The notes under the pieces were generated by a model. It searched no databases. It was not told where the DNA came from and saw nothing but the letters and a program-made list of their open reading frames with translations. Of a stretch of 51,210 nt of DNA, positions 32,560 to 41,427 are shown piece after piece. Numbering within the stretch: the first letter of the stretch is position 1; every line of letters starts with the position of its first letter. This DNA is from Pseudomonadota bacterium (lineage in GTDB: Bacteria; Pseudomonadota; Gammaproteobacteria; Burkholderiales; Burkholderiaceae_C). The translations under genes were made by a program, and so were the position numbers. Where the stretch lies: assembly GCA_018240985.1 (NCBI GenBank), contig JAFEER010000281.1, positions 1 through 51,210 of the forward strand. Reading direction: 5' to 3'.

Positions 32560-32703
32560 GTCTCAGACTCCTTTCCCCTCTGGGGGAAGGCTGGGATGGG
32601 GGCTGGAGCGCCGGCATCTTGCCGGCAGCAACGAGCGAGCGTCGCTGGCCCCCACCCCTGCCCTCCCCCAGAGGGGGAGGGAGTAAGACAAGCCATCTGA
32701 GAC
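32560..32703. repeat. Palindromic G/C-rich intergenic repeat (family B)
   Basis: Ends GTCTCAGA (32560–32567) and TCTGAGAC (32696–32703) are perfect inverted repeats; inside, runs such as CCCTCTGGGGGAAGG and CCTCCCCCAGAGGGGGAGGG form further palindromes, with GCCGGCATCTTGCCGGC in the centre. The 23 bases at 32605–32627 recur exactly, inverted, at 39398–39420. Fills most of the 245-base gap between the BLUF and EamA genes. Confidence 0.65.
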
Positions 32704-32732
32704 TCGGTGCTAGTCAAGCATCTTTTTGTGCC

Positions 32733-33614
32733 ATGTCATCAAGCGCCTTCGCCCTGATCATCGTCGCCGGGCTGATCCACGCCATCTGGAACATCGCTGC
32801 CAAGAAGGCCGGCGGCGATGCGCGCTTTGCCTTCTTTACCGCAGTGCTGATGATGCTGGTGTGGGCGCCGCTGGGCTGGTGGCTCGGGCGTGCCGCCGTG
32901 CCGCTGTGGGGCCTGCGCGAATGGGCCATCGTGGCCTTGAGCGGCGTGCTGCATGTGCTGTATTACGTGGTGCTGCTGCGCGGCTACCGCAAGGCGGATC
33001 TGACGGTGGTGTATCCGCTGGCGCGCGGCACCGGGCCGCTGCTCACCGCCCTGGTCGCCGTCACGCTGCTGGGCGAGCGGCTCTCGCTGGTGGCTGCCCT
33101 GGGCATTGCCGCCGTGGTGGGCGGCGTGTTCCTGATTGCCGGGGGCCCAAGCCTGCTGCGCGCCACGCAGGACGCACAGGCGCATCGGCTGGTGAAAAAG
33201 GGCATGCTGTACGGCGTGCTGACCGGCGTCTTCATCGCCAGCTACACAGTGGTCGATGGCTACGCCGTCAAGGCCATGCTGCTGTCGCCCATTCTGGTGG
33301 ACTACATGGGCAACTTCGTGCGCGTGCTGGTGCTGGCGCCCGTGGCGCTGCGCGACCGCATCGAACTCAGACGCCTGTGGACTACGCAATGGCGCTTTGC
33401 GCTGCTGGTGGCGGCGGTCAGCCCGATTGCCTACGTACTGGTGCTGTTTGCCATGCAGACCGCACCCCTGGCCCATGTGGCGCCGGCGCGCGAGGTGTCC
33501 ATGCTGTTCGCGGCCCTGCTGGGCGGCCATTTGCTGGGCGAGGGCGACCGCGCCGCACGCCTCGCCGGGGCGCTGCTGATAGCGCTGGGCGTGGTGGCGC
33601 TGGGCTTTGGGTAA
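32733..33614 (+). CDS. EamA/DMT-family transporter
   Basis: 293 residues with ten likely membrane helices in two EamA repeats (residues about 5–140 and 155–292), e.g. ALIIVAGLIHAIWNIAAKKA, then VLYYVVLLRGYRKADLTVVY and the second-half SYTVVDGYAVKAML. Drug/metabolite exporters of this superfamily move small metabolites out of the cell; substrate unknown. ATG 32733 follows the palindromic repeat; an upstream open frame through the repeat is not credible. Confidence 0.9.
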   Translation: MSSSAFALIIVAGLIHAIWNIAAKKAGGDARFAFFTAVLMMLVWAPLGWWLGRAAVPLWGLREWAIVALSGVLHVLYYVVLLRGYRKADLTVVYPLARGTGPLLTALVAVTLLGERLSLVAALGIAAVVGGVFLIAGGPSLLRATQDAQAHRLVKKGMLYGVLTGVFIASYTVVDGYAVKAMLLSPILVDYMGNFVRVLVLAPVALRDRIELRRLWTTQWRFALLVAAVSPIAYVLVLFAMQTAPLAHVAPAREVSMLFAALLGGHLLGEGDRAARLAGALLIALGVVALGFG

Positions 33615-33620
33615 CCAGGC

Positions 33621-34229
33621 CTACACCGGCCCGGTCAGCGCCAGGTAGGCGCGCCGCGTCGCCGGCGACACGGCGGCCACCAGCTGCGCATGTGGCGTCT
33701 GGTGCCGCGCCAGCATGCGTGCCGAGGCCACGGTTTTCGATTTGCAGAACCAGTGGCAGCTGTGCTGCATCAAGAGCAGCTCGGCCGTCATGACATAGGC
33801 GCGGTCGCGGGCGGTAAGACCGTCCTCGTTGCGCCAGGCACGGGTGATGCCCTCGGCGTGAACGGCCAGCGCGTCGCGCATGTCGAACGTGGCTGCGGGA
33901 AACAGCTGGGTGGCAAAGGGCAGTCCCAGCGGCAGGCGGCTCACGCGCGCCAGAGGCTTGGGCACGCTGCGAAAGTCGGCGGCAAAGCGCTGGAACTGCT
34001 CGCACAGCTGCTCCTCGGCACCGGTCAGCGTGCCCAGCACCTGCTGGCGCCGCTCCTCGCCCTGCTCGCCCATGGCGCGCAGATAGCCCTGGGTGAGCTG
34101 CTCCAGGAGCCGTTCGATCTGATAGGGGTGCAGGTGCTTGCCCAGCAGGGCAATGCGCTGGCGCTGTTGCTGGTGGTTGAGCACATAGGCGCCCGTGGCG
34201 CCAAGAGCCAGCACAAGAAAAAAATCCAT
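33621..34229 (-). CDS. Membrane-anchored protein of unknown function
   Basis: 202 residues. One N-terminal membrane helix (MDFFLVLALGATGAYVLNHQ) followed by a largely helical soluble part with charged heptad-like stretches (RIALLGKHLHPYQIERLLEQ, then RAMGEQGEERRQQVLGTL). I do not recognise a domain; it resembles conserved hypothetical proteins of Comamonadaceae. The ATG at 34229 places the membrane helix at the very start; the frame continues upstream without similarity. Convergent with the EamA gene (six bases between stops) and divergent from lysE. Confidence 0.65.
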   Translation of the reverse strand: MDFFLVLALGATGAYVLNHQQQRQRIALLGKHLHPYQIERLLEQLTQGYLRAMGEQGEERRQQVLGTLTGAEEQLCEQFQRFAADFRSVPKPLARVSRLPLGLPFATQLFPAATFDMRDALAVHAEGITRAWRNEDGLTARDRAYVMTAELLLMQHSCHWFCKSKTVASARMLARHQTPHAQLVAAVSPATRRAYLALTGPV

Positions 34230-34317
34230 GGACAAAACCGCAAATGAAAACTGGCGAATGGGCCGATTGTCGCCCGTGCAGCCTTCACCCCAGAGTTGAC
34301 GGCGCACAATGGCGCCC

Positions 34318-34971
34318 ATGCCTTCCATCGAAACCCTGATTGCCTTCTTCGGCGTGTCCGTCCTGCTGGCACTGTCGCCTGGGCCGGACAACATCTTCGT
34401 GCTGCTGGAGTCGGCCCAGCGCGGCTGGCGCGCCGGCATGTGCGTGGTGCTGGGCCTGTGCCTGGGGTTGGTGGGGCATACGACGGCCGTGGCGCTGGGG
34501 CTGGCTGCGGTGTTTGCGGCGTCCAGCGTGGCGTTCACGGTGCTGAAAATCTGCGGCGCGGCCTACCTGGTCTGGCTGGCCTGGGGCGCGCTGCGCGCCC
34601 GCGTCGCGGCGGAGGAATTGACATCGGACAGCGGCGAGGCAACCCCGCCCGTCAGCACTGGCTTCAGCCCCCTGCGCATGATCGGGCGCGGCGTGGTCAT
34701 GAACCTCAGCAACCCCAAGGTGCTGGTGTTCTTCCTGGCCTTTCTGCCGCAGTTTGCCGACCCGGCACGCGGCAGCATGGCGCGGCAGATCATGCTGCTG
34801 GGCCTGGTTTTCATGCTGGCGACGCTGCTGGTGTTCGGCGCCATCGCCTGCTTCTCGGGCGTGTTCGGCGCGCTTTTGCAGCGCTCGGTGCGCGCCAGGC
34901 TGTTGCTCAACCGCTTTGCCGGCCTGGTGTTTCTGGGGCTGGCGCTGCGGCTGGCGACGGCGCAGCGTTGA
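34318..34971 (+). CDS. LysE/RhtB-family exporter
   Basis: About 217 residues and six predicted membrane helices. MPSIETLIAFFGVSVLLALS with the conserved PGPDNIFVL segment, then GICG-like LKICGAAYLVWLAWGALRA and FLAFLPQFADP are diagnostic of amino-acid exporters such as LysE, RhtB and LeuE. Substrate unknown. ATG 34318 is chosen by similarity; ATG 34309 three codons earlier is equally possible. Followed by an inverted-repeat element with no gene. Confidence 0.9.
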   Translation: MPSIETLIAFFGVSVLLALSPGPDNIFVLLESAQRGWRAGMCVVLGLCLGLVGHTTAVALGLAAVFAASSVAFTVLKICGAAYLVWLAWGALRARVAAEELTSDSGEATPPVSTGFSPLRMIGRGVVMNLSNPKVLVFFLAFLPQFADPARGSMARQIMLLGLVFMLATLLVFGAIACFSGVFGALLQRSVRARLLLNRFAGLVFLGLALRLATAQR

Positions 34972-34977
34972 TTTGAA

Positions 34978-35267
34978 CCTAGATTCGGTAGTTGACCGCT
35001 TGCAAGCTTCTGGCAAGCCGGATTTAGGGTTACCCTAGATTCGGCAGTTGACCGCTTGCAACCTTCTGGAAAGCCGCATGGATATTGACGTTCCCTGCTT
35101 CGCTGCCGCTCACCTGTTGGGTGAGAGCGCTACGCGCTCGCCAGCACCACGCTCGCCGCACCATGCGGCGTTGCTCCTCCTTGCGGGCAGTAGCCCGCTG
35201 CGTCGTCACGCCTTGCCTGGCACGCCGATCACGGCACTGGCGAGCGCGTTCAACTACCGAATCTAGG
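34978..35267. mobile_element. MITE-like element with 17-bp terminal inverted repeats
   Basis: CCTAGATTCGGTAGTTG (34978–34994) is perfectly complementary to CAACTACCGAATCTAGG (35251–35267). Inside the left end a second copy of about 43 bases (35034–35076) directly repeats 34978–35020 with few differences, so the left end is duplicated with a 56-base period. No credible open frame lies inside. Looks like a non-autonomous element or an insertion-sequence remnant. It occupies the whole 316-base gap between lysE and tamB. Confidence 0.6.
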
Positions 35268-35287
35268 GTTACTCCAATCGGCGTCAA

Positions 35288-38200
35288 TCAGTCATAGCGC
35301 ACCGTGTAGATCAAGTCCACCGCGCTTTGCACGCCGGTCTGCCCGCGCAGCGTGAGGCGTTTGGACAGGTCGTAGAAGATGTAGATGGTGCCCAGCACGC
35401 CCGAGAGGGCGCGTTCGTAGGTGACGTACAAATCCTTGGACAGGCGCTTGCCCAGGGTGAGGGCGGCTGCGCTGGCGTCGGCGCCGTCTTGCGGGCCCTT
35501 GAAGCCGATTTCGTCCAGGCCCATCTGGCGCGCGATGCCGCCGGTCAGGTCGCCGCCGCCGCGGCCCAGCAGGGCCAGGGCGGCCTGCTGCAGCAGGGCG
35601 GCCTCGGCGCCGCCGGCGCTGGCGCTGCGGCCCAGCACCACCCAGGAGAGCTTTTCGGCGTCGGGCAGGGCGGGGTCGGAATACAGGCGCACGCGCGGCG
35701 CCTGGGCCGTGCCGCTGACCTGCACGCCGGCGCGCACGCTGATGTTGGGGCGCAGCGCCAGCACGTCCAGCGCCGGGTTGTCGTAGGGGCCGTTGAAGCG
35801 CAGCAGGCCGGTCTCCACGTCCAGCACCTGGCCCCAGGCGCGGTAGCGGCCCTGCACGGTGCGCAGTTCGCCGGTGACGCGCGGCTGGCCGCCGGTGGCG
35901 GCGCTGCTGCGGATGTCGAGCCGGCCCTCCAGGCGCGTGGTGATGCCATGGCCCTGCAGCGCGAAGTCGTCGCCCAAGTCCAGCGTGAGGGCGATGTCGG
36001 GCGGCTTGGCGGCCTGGACGCGGCCCTCGGGCTGACGGGCCTGCTCTGCCTTGGCCGCGGCGGCGCGCCGCAGCGCGGCGGAATGCACGACCACGTCGCT
36101 GCCCAGCGTTGGCGCGCTGGATTCGGGCAGGATGATGGTGGCGCGGTCGGTCTTGAGCTGGCCGCGCAGCGTGAACTGCCCGCCGGCAAGCTTGGCCTGC
36201 AGGTCGCCCGAGACGCTCAATTGCCGGTCGGCGCGCATCAGCAGCTGCAGCGCCTGGGCCTTGGCCTGCAGATCCATGCTGATGCCGGAGAGGCCGGCAC
36301 TGCTGGCCTCTGTCGCTGCGCCCCAGCTGACGCTGCCGCTTGCGGTCAGCTGGCCGCCATCCTGCGGTGCGGCGGTGCGGTTGCCGCTGTAGCCGAGGAT
36401 GCGCGCGCGGCTGCCCTGGCCGCCCTGGAGCTGCAGCTCGGTGATGTGGAGCCGCTGGCCCTGCAGCGTGGCGCGCAGGCGCCCATCCCGCAGGTCGATG
36501 CCGTCGAGGATGGAGCGCACGCCGAAGCCGTCGGCCGCCAGCTGCCCGCTCCACTGCGGCGCGGTGCGCGTGCCGGCGAGGCGGGCGTCGGCGTTCAGGC
36601 TGCCGTGCACGCGCCAGCCCGGTGGCGCCAGCGTAGACCACACGCCCACGTTGGGCAGCTCGGCGCGCACGCTGGCCGACAGCGGCGCGTCTTGCGGCCA
36701 GATCCAGCCGTCCGCGCCGTGTGCCAGGCTGGTGCTGCCGTCGGCCTGCACCCGGCCGGCGCGTTCGCTGTCCCAGTCCAGCTGCGCGCGCAGGGTGTTG
36801 CCTTGGGCGTCGAGGGTGAGTGCGGCGCGGCGCAGGCCAGCGGGGGTGCTGGCGGGCGCCTGGGGCAGGGCGGCGGCCTGGCCCTGGCCGCTGCTGTGCA
36901 CTACGCTGGGCGCGTCCTCGTCGCCGGTGAGGATGCGCAGGTCGCCGCTGGCGCGCTCCAGCCGGGCGCTGGCGCGCAGCTGCTCGCCGGCGTCGATGTC
37001 CCAGCTGCCGTTCAGCACCAGGTTGCCAGCGAGCCCCAGGCGCGTGAGGGCGTCCTGCCCGTCGGTCTGCCAGGCCTTGGCCCAGGCCAGCGGCAGGCCG
37101 GTGAGCGTACCCTGGCTGCGCAGCCGGGCCGGGCCCTGCGCGCCCTGGGCGTACTGCAGCGGCTGCCAGCGCAGCTGCAGCGTGCCGGGGGCCGGGCCGG
37201 CGATTTGCGCCTGGCCGGCCGAGGCTTCCAGTTCCAGCCGGGGCGATTGGCGCAGGGCGATGGCCAGGGGTTCAGACAGGCGCAATGTCCACGGCCCGGG
37301 CTGGCCGTTGGCGCTGGCTTGCAGCTGCAGCGTTCCGATCTGCGCCTGCCAGCGGCCCGCGCCGCGGCTGCCGCCATCGGCGCGCAGCTGCAGCTGGGCG
37401 CGCAGCTCGGGCTGGCCGCTGCCGGCCTGCTGGCGCAGCGCGCCATCCCATTGCAGGCTGGCCTGGGCCAGGGTGCCCGAGAGGGTGGCGTTGGCGCCTT
37501 GCAGCTCCAGCGTCAGCGGCGCGCCGTCGCCTTGCGCGCTGCGCGTGGCCTGCAGGCGTGGCAGCTTGAGCTGGGCCTGCAGCGTGAAGCCTGCCCCGCC
37601 GGCCGCTGCCTTGGGTGCTGTGCCGGCCAGCAGGCCCGCGTCCTGCAGCTGGCGCTGCGCGCTTTGCCAGCCGCCGCGCCAGTCGGCGCTGAGGCTGGCG
37701 TTGCCGTCCAGCGCCCAGCCTGCGGCTGCATTTGCCATGCCCGGCAGGGCCTGCAGCCAGCGCTGGGTGCGTTGCGCGTCCTGCAGGTTCAGGCTCAGCC
37801 GGCCCTGGCCTTTGTGCGCTTCGATCTGGCCGTCGAACTGCGCCTGGGCGCCGGGCAGGCTGGCCTGCAGCCGGCCTTGCAGCGACGGCGTGGCGGTGTT
37901 GATGCGCAAATCCTGGCCGTTCACCTGGGCCTGCAGGGCGGCGAGCTGCAGGCGGGCGATGGCCAGGCGCCCGTCCTGCCATTGGCCTTGCGTGCTCAGG
38001 CGATCCAGGCGCAGGGCGGTCTTGGCTTGCGGCTTGCCTGCGGGGGCCGCGGCGCGCAGGTCGATGGCAAAGCGCCAGGCGCCGCCTTCCTGGCCTTCGG
38101 CACTGGCCTGGCCGCTGAGTGGCGCGGCGTCCAGCTGGCTGTGCAGGGCGGCGGGGTTCAGGGCGCGCAGCTCGGCGCGGCCCTGCAGCTGCTGCGTGGC

Positions 38201-39361
38201 CGGCGCGTAGCTGCCTTGGACTGAGATGCTGCCCCGGCCTGCGTGCAGCTGGGCCTCGGGCACCGTCCATTGCGCGCCGTCGTAGCTGGCGCGGGCCTGC
38301 AGCCTGTCCAGCGGCAGGCGCTGCTTGTCCCAGGGGCCGGGGGTGGCGTTCTGCAGGCTGGCCTCTATGGCCCAGCCCGCGCCCTGGGGCTGCAGGCTGG
38401 CGTTGCCGCTCAGCTGCGTGGCGGGGGCCTGGGGCCAGAGAGCAGCCAAGTCCAGCGCCTGCAGCTCGGCCGCGGCCTGCAGCAGCGGCTGCTGCGCCCA
38501 GGGAGCGATCTGCGCCTGCAGGTCGGCACGCAGCGCGCCCATGGCGCTGCTGGCGCCCTCGGCCGGGCGCAGCTGGGCCTTGAGCTCAAGGCGTGCATCG
38601 GCCGTCGCCAGATGGCCCCGCACCTGGGCCTGCACGGTGGCCTGGATGGATTCGGTGCTGTCCGGCACGCCTTGCTGCACGCTGCCTTTGAGGCTGGCGT
38701 CGAGGGCCATGGGTGCCTGTCCCTGCAGACTGGCCTGCAGCGCGTACTGGCCCTGGGCCAGCTGCACGCGGGCGATGTCCAGCTGGTGCGCGGCGCCGTC
38801 GTAGCGGTAGCTGCCGGCCAGGCCGTCGATGGTGATGGGGCTGGCGTTGGTGTTGGCGCTGGCCCAGGTGATGCGCTGCACCTCGAACGGCAGCGCCACC
38901 TGCAGCGGCAGGGTCAGCTGCCGCAGGGGCTCGGTCGGCTTGGGGTCGGGCTCGTCCTGCGGCGTGAGGGTGATGCTGGCGGCCTGCAGCTGGGTGACGT
39001 GCAGCTGCCGCTGCAGCAGCGGCGCCAGGCGCCAGGCGATGTGCGCGTCCTGCACCTCCACGGCGAGGCCGGGGCTGCTCCAGCGCAGCCGGCCGATGCG
39101 GCCGCCGGCGCGCAGCGAGCCGCTCACGTCGTCGGCCTGCAGGCTTTGGCCCTGGGGTAGATACTTTTGCGCGCGCGTGAGCACATAGGCCAGCGAGCCG
39201 CTGCTGCCGGCCCACCACCACAGGGCGCAGAGCAGCACCACCAGCGTGGCGAGCAGCAGCGCCAGGCCCGCAAGCAGGGGGCTCCAGCGGCGCTTGCGCG
39301 GCGGCTGTGGCGGCGGCGCTGCGGCGGCGGCGTAGGGCCGGGGGTCGTAGTGGGAGCTCAT
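35288..39361 (-). CDS. tamB: Translocation and assembly module subunit TamB
   Basis: 1357 residues. One N-terminal inner-membrane anchor (SPLLAGLALLLATLVVLLCA, near residue 28), a long repetitive beta-rich periplasmic body, and the conserved C-terminal DUF490/TamB domain (from about residue 1000: GDLQAKLAGGQFTLRGQLKT, then RVTGELRTVQGRYRAWGQVL, LRFNGPYDNPALDVLALRPN, YVTYERALSGVLGTIYIFYD, ending DLIYTVRYD). TamB bridges the envelope and, with TamA, helps insert outer-membrane proteins; related AsmA-like proteins also move phospholipids. Downstream of tamA on the same strand, separated by about 200 bases that hold two repeats. Confidence 0.94.
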   Translation of the reverse strand: MSSHYDPRPYAAAAAPPPQPPRKRRWSPLLAGLALLLATLVVLLCALWWWAGSSGSLAYVLTRAQKYLPQGQSLQADDVSGSLRAGGRIGRLRWSSPGLAVEVQDAHIAWRLAPLLQRQLHVTQLQAASITLTPQDEPDPKPTEPLRQLTLPLQVALPFEVQRITWASANTNASPITIDGLAGSYRYDGAAHQLDIARVQLAQGQYALQASLQGQAPMALDASLKGSVQQGVPDSTESIQATVQAQVRGHLATADARLELKAQLRPAEGASSAMGALRADLQAQIAPWAQQPLLQAAAELQALDLAALWPQAPATQLSGNASLQPQGAGWAIEASLQNATPGPWDKQRLPLDRLQARASYDGAQWTVPEAQLHAGRGSISVQGSYAPATQQLQGRAELRALNPAALHSQLDAAPLSGQASAEGQEGGAWRFAIDLRAAAPAGKPQAKTALRLDRLSTQGQWQDGRLAIARLQLAALQAQVNGQDLRINTATPSLQGRLQASLPGAQAQFDGQIEAHKGQGRLSLNLQDAQRTQRWLQALPGMANAAAGWALDGNASLSADWRGGWQSAQRQLQDAGLLAGTAPKAAAGGAGFTLQAQLKLPRLQATRSAQGDGAPLTLELQGANATLSGTLAQASLQWDGALRQQAGSGQPELRAQLQLRADGGSRGAGRWQAQIGTLQLQASANGQPGPWTLRLSEPLAIALRQSPRLELEASAGQAQIAGPAPGTLQLRWQPLQYAQGAQGPARLRSQGTLTGLPLAWAKAWQTDGQDALTRLGLAGNLVLNGSWDIDAGEQLRASARLERASGDLRILTGDEDAPSVVHSSGQGQAAALPQAPASTPAGLRRAALTLDAQGNTLRAQLDWDSERAGRVQADGSTSLAHGADGWIWPQDAPLSASVRAELPNVGVWSTLAPPGWRVHGSLNADARLAGTRTAPQWSGQLAADGFGVRSILDGIDLRDGRLRATLQGQRLHITELQLQGGQGSRARILGYSGNRTAAPQDGGQLTASGSVSWGAATEASSAGLSGISMDLQAKAQALQLLMRADRQLSVSGDLQAKLAGGQFTLRGQLKTDRATIILPESSAPTLGSDVVVHSAALRRAAAAKAEQARQPEGRVQAAKPPDIALTLDLGDDFALQGHGITTRLEGRLDIRSSAATGGQPRVTGELRTVQGRYRAWGQVLDVETGLLRFNGPYDNPALDVLALRPNISVRAGVQVSGTAQAPRVRLYSDPALPDAEKLSWVVLGRSASAGGAEAALLQQAALALLGRGGGDLTGGIARQMGLDEIGFKGPQDGADASAAALTLGKRLSKDLYVTYERALSGVLGTIYIFYDLSKRLTLRGQTGVQSAVDLIYTVRYD

Positions 39362-39397
39362 GGGTTGTCAATACCGCTTCTGACGCTGGGGCGTTGA

Positions 39398-39456
39398 TGC
39401 CGGCAAGATGCCGGCGCTCCAGTCCATCCCCGCCTTCCCCCAGCGGGGGAAGGAGT
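39398..39456. repeat. Palindromic G/C-rich intergenic repeat (family B, inverted copy)
   Basis: Bases 39398–39420 repeat 32605–32627 exactly in opposite orientation, and the CCTTCCCCCAGCGGGGGAAGG palindrome (about 39433–39453) matches the left half of the copy at 32560. Shorter than that copy. Sits between tamA and tamB. Confidence 0.6.
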
Positions 39457-39521
39457 TACAGCCGTGCCCGGTTGCTGACGTCGCCATCGGATGAGTGGTG
39501 TGCATGTGGTGAATGAAATAT

Positions 39522-39562
39522 GGCTGTAGCCTTTGATGGGCAAGCGTTAGCAGCTCACTTTT
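39522..39562. repeat. Intergenic repeat (family A)
   Basis: GGCTGTAGC..TTGATGGG, then AAGCG and AGCAGCTCACTTTTT. Nearly the same sequence occurs at 50208–50250. GCTG (39523–39526) pairs with CAGC (39551–39554). It runs up to the tamA stop codon. Confidence 0.55.
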
Positions 39563-41422
39563 TTAAAAGGTATAACCCAGCCGCAGATGCAGCCGCAGCG
39601 CATGCGACTGCAGGCCGTAGCCCAGGTCGGCCTGTAGCGGGCCCACGGGGCTGCGCCAGCGCAGGCCGCCGCCCACGCCGACGCGGGCGCTCATCTGGCC
39701 GGGCTGGTCGGCCACGGCGCCGGCGTCCACGAACAGGGCGCTCTCAAAGTCGGTGCGGTTGCCGCGCAGCACGATGGGGCGCTGCCATTCGGCGCTGGCC
39801 ACGGCCAGGTAGCGGCCGCCGAACAGCTGGCCGTTGTTGATGTGCGCGCCTATGCTGCGGTAGCTGTAGCCGCGCACGGTGGTGTCGCCGCCGGTCAGGA
39901 ACAGCTGGGTCACGGGGATGTCGGCACTTGCGCGCGCCAGCACCGCGCCGCCCTCCAGGCGCAGCGACAGGCGGCTGGATCGGCGCACCTTCTCGCCCAA
40001 GTCCACGCGCCCCAGGTCGATGAAGGACTGCCAGCGCAGCTGCGTGCGCACGAACGGCTCGCGCGCTGGCCGCAGCGTGCTGCCCAGGCCGATCTCGCCG
40101 GCCAGGCCCCAGCCGCGTGTGGGGGCGGTGTTGTTGTTGAAGTAGCGCCCAGTCCAGCCGAAGTTGGCGCTGATGGCGCTGCTCCAGGGTGGCGCGCCGG
40201 GGCCCCGGTTGTAGGCCGTGTCGTGCTGCAGGTAGTAGCTGCGGTCGATGTGGTCGGTGTTTTGCGTGCGGCCGGCGCGCAGGCGTGTGCTGTCCACGTC
40301 GAAGCTGCCCGTGACCTCGCGCTGCAGCTGCGCGCCGGTGAACGAGCGCCAGCCGTTGGCCGAGGGCAGGGCAGTCCAGTCGGTGCTGACCAGGCTGAGC
40401 TTGCGATCCAGGCTGACCTTGCTGACGGCGCGCCAGCCCAAACCCGGCAGGCGGTTGTGGATGTGATCCATGGACAGGCGCGGCCCGCTGTCGGTGGAGA
40501 CGCCGATGCCGAACACCAGCTTTTGCAGCGGCGCGTCGCGCACCTGGGCGATGACGGGGGCGGCCTCGGGGTCGGTGCCTTGCGTGTCCAGGGTCAGGAA
40601 TACCGCGTCGTAATAACCGCTGGCGGCCAGGCGTTGCTGCGCGTCGAGCAGTTTGGTTTCGTTGTAGTCGGCGCCCGTGGGCAGCAGGGCGATGCGGGCA
40701 ATGGCCGTGCTGTCGTAACGCTCGCCGCCGCGGATCTGCAGCGCGCCGAAGCGGTAGAGCGGGCCGCTGTCGTAGTGCACCTGCAGCTGCGCCCGGGCCT
40801 GGTCGGCGTCGATGTCGGCGCGGCTCTCGGCCAGGCGTGCCGTGGGATAGCGGCGCGCCTGCAGGCTGCGCAGGCCCTGGGCCTTGGCGTCGTCCCAGGC
40901 CTGCTGGGTGAAGGGCTCGCCCACGGGCAGGCCCCAGTTGCGCTGCAGCTGGGCCTGGCGGCGCGCCAGGTCGGCGCCGTTGCCGGTGACGCTGATGTCA
41001 ATGGCGTCGATACGCGTGCGCGGGCCGACCTTGACCTTGAGCCGCACCGTGTGTGCCGGTGCATCCGGCGTTTGCGCGGGGCGGTCTTGCAGCTCCAGCC
41101 GGATGTCGGGGCTGAAGTAGCCCAGCGTGGCGAGCAGCTCGCGCGCGTTGGCGTCGGCCGTCTGCAGCAGTCGCGTGAGCTCGCTTGCCTGCAGGTCGGG
41201 CAGCTGGCGAAAGCGCTGCAGCTCCAGGTGCTGCTCAAGATAGTCACGCACGGCATCGTCATCGGCCTCGATGACGAGCGCGAAGGCCTCGCGCCCGGCA
41301 TCGGGCGTGGCTGCGGCATCGGGCCGGCCCGGCAGCAGGCTGCAGCCGGGCAGCAGCAGCGTGAGCAGGCAGCAAAACAGCAACGCCGGCCACCGGGCCG
41401 GCGTTGTAGGCAAGTGGAGCAT
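39563..41422 (-). CDS. tamA: Outer-membrane assembly factor TamA (Omp85 family)
   Basis: 619 residues. N-terminal signal with a lipobox-like LLLPGC (Cys27), POTRA domains (residues about 45–265, e.g. ELLATLGYFSPDIRLELQDR, LQRNWGLPVGEPFTQQAWDD, RFGALQIRGGERYDSTAIAR) and a 16-strand beta-barrel (ENL-type strands, GGDTTVRGYSYRSIG near 530, closing LHLRLGYTF with terminal Phe). Acts with TamB in outer-membrane protein assembly. ATG 41422 gives the signal sequence directly; the frame upstream overlaps the VWA gene and is not coding. The Cys after a lipobox would make it a lipoprotein, as in several betaproteobacterial relatives. Five bases downstream of the VWA gene. Confidence 0.93.
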   Translation of the reverse strand: MLHLPTTPARWPALLFCCLLTLLLPGCSLLPGRPDAAATPDAGREAFALVIEADDDAVRDYLEQHLELQRFRQLPDLQASELTRLLQTADANARELLATLGYFSPDIRLELQDRPAQTPDAPAHTVRLKVKVGPRTRIDAIDISVTGNGADLARRQAQLQRNWGLPVGEPFTQQAWDDAKAQGLRSLQARRYPTARLAESRADIDADQARAQLQVHYDSGPLYRFGALQIRGGERYDSTAIARIALLPTGADYNETKLLDAQQRLAASGYYDAVFLTLDTQGTDPEAAPVIAQVRDAPLQKLVFGIGVSTDSGPRLSMDHIHNRLPGLGWRAVSKVSLDRKLSLVSTDWTALPSANGWRSFTGAQLQREVTGSFDVDSTRLRAGRTQNTDHIDRSYYLQHDTAYNRGPGAPPWSSAISANFGWTGRYFNNNTAPTRGWGLAGEIGLGSTLRPAREPFVRTQLRWQSFIDLGRVDLGEKVRRSSRLSLRLEGGAVLARASADIPVTQLFLTGGDTTVRGYSYRSIGAHINNGQLFGGRYLAVASAEWQRPIVLRGNRTDFESALFVDAGAVADQPGQMSARVGVGGGLRWRSPVGPLQADLGYGLQSHALRLHLRLGYTF

Positions 41423-41427
41423 GCGGG

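Noticed and set aside
35327..38224. Open frame of 965 codons opposite tamB
   Set aside because: Low-complexity Ala/Gly/Gln translation, antisense to a clear TamB; typical shadow frame in high-GC DNA.
41320..41422. Lipobox in TamA as a novel lipoprotein Omp85
   Set aside because: The LPGC motif is real, but as I recall many betaproteobacterial TamA proteins have it, so it is noted in the feature only.
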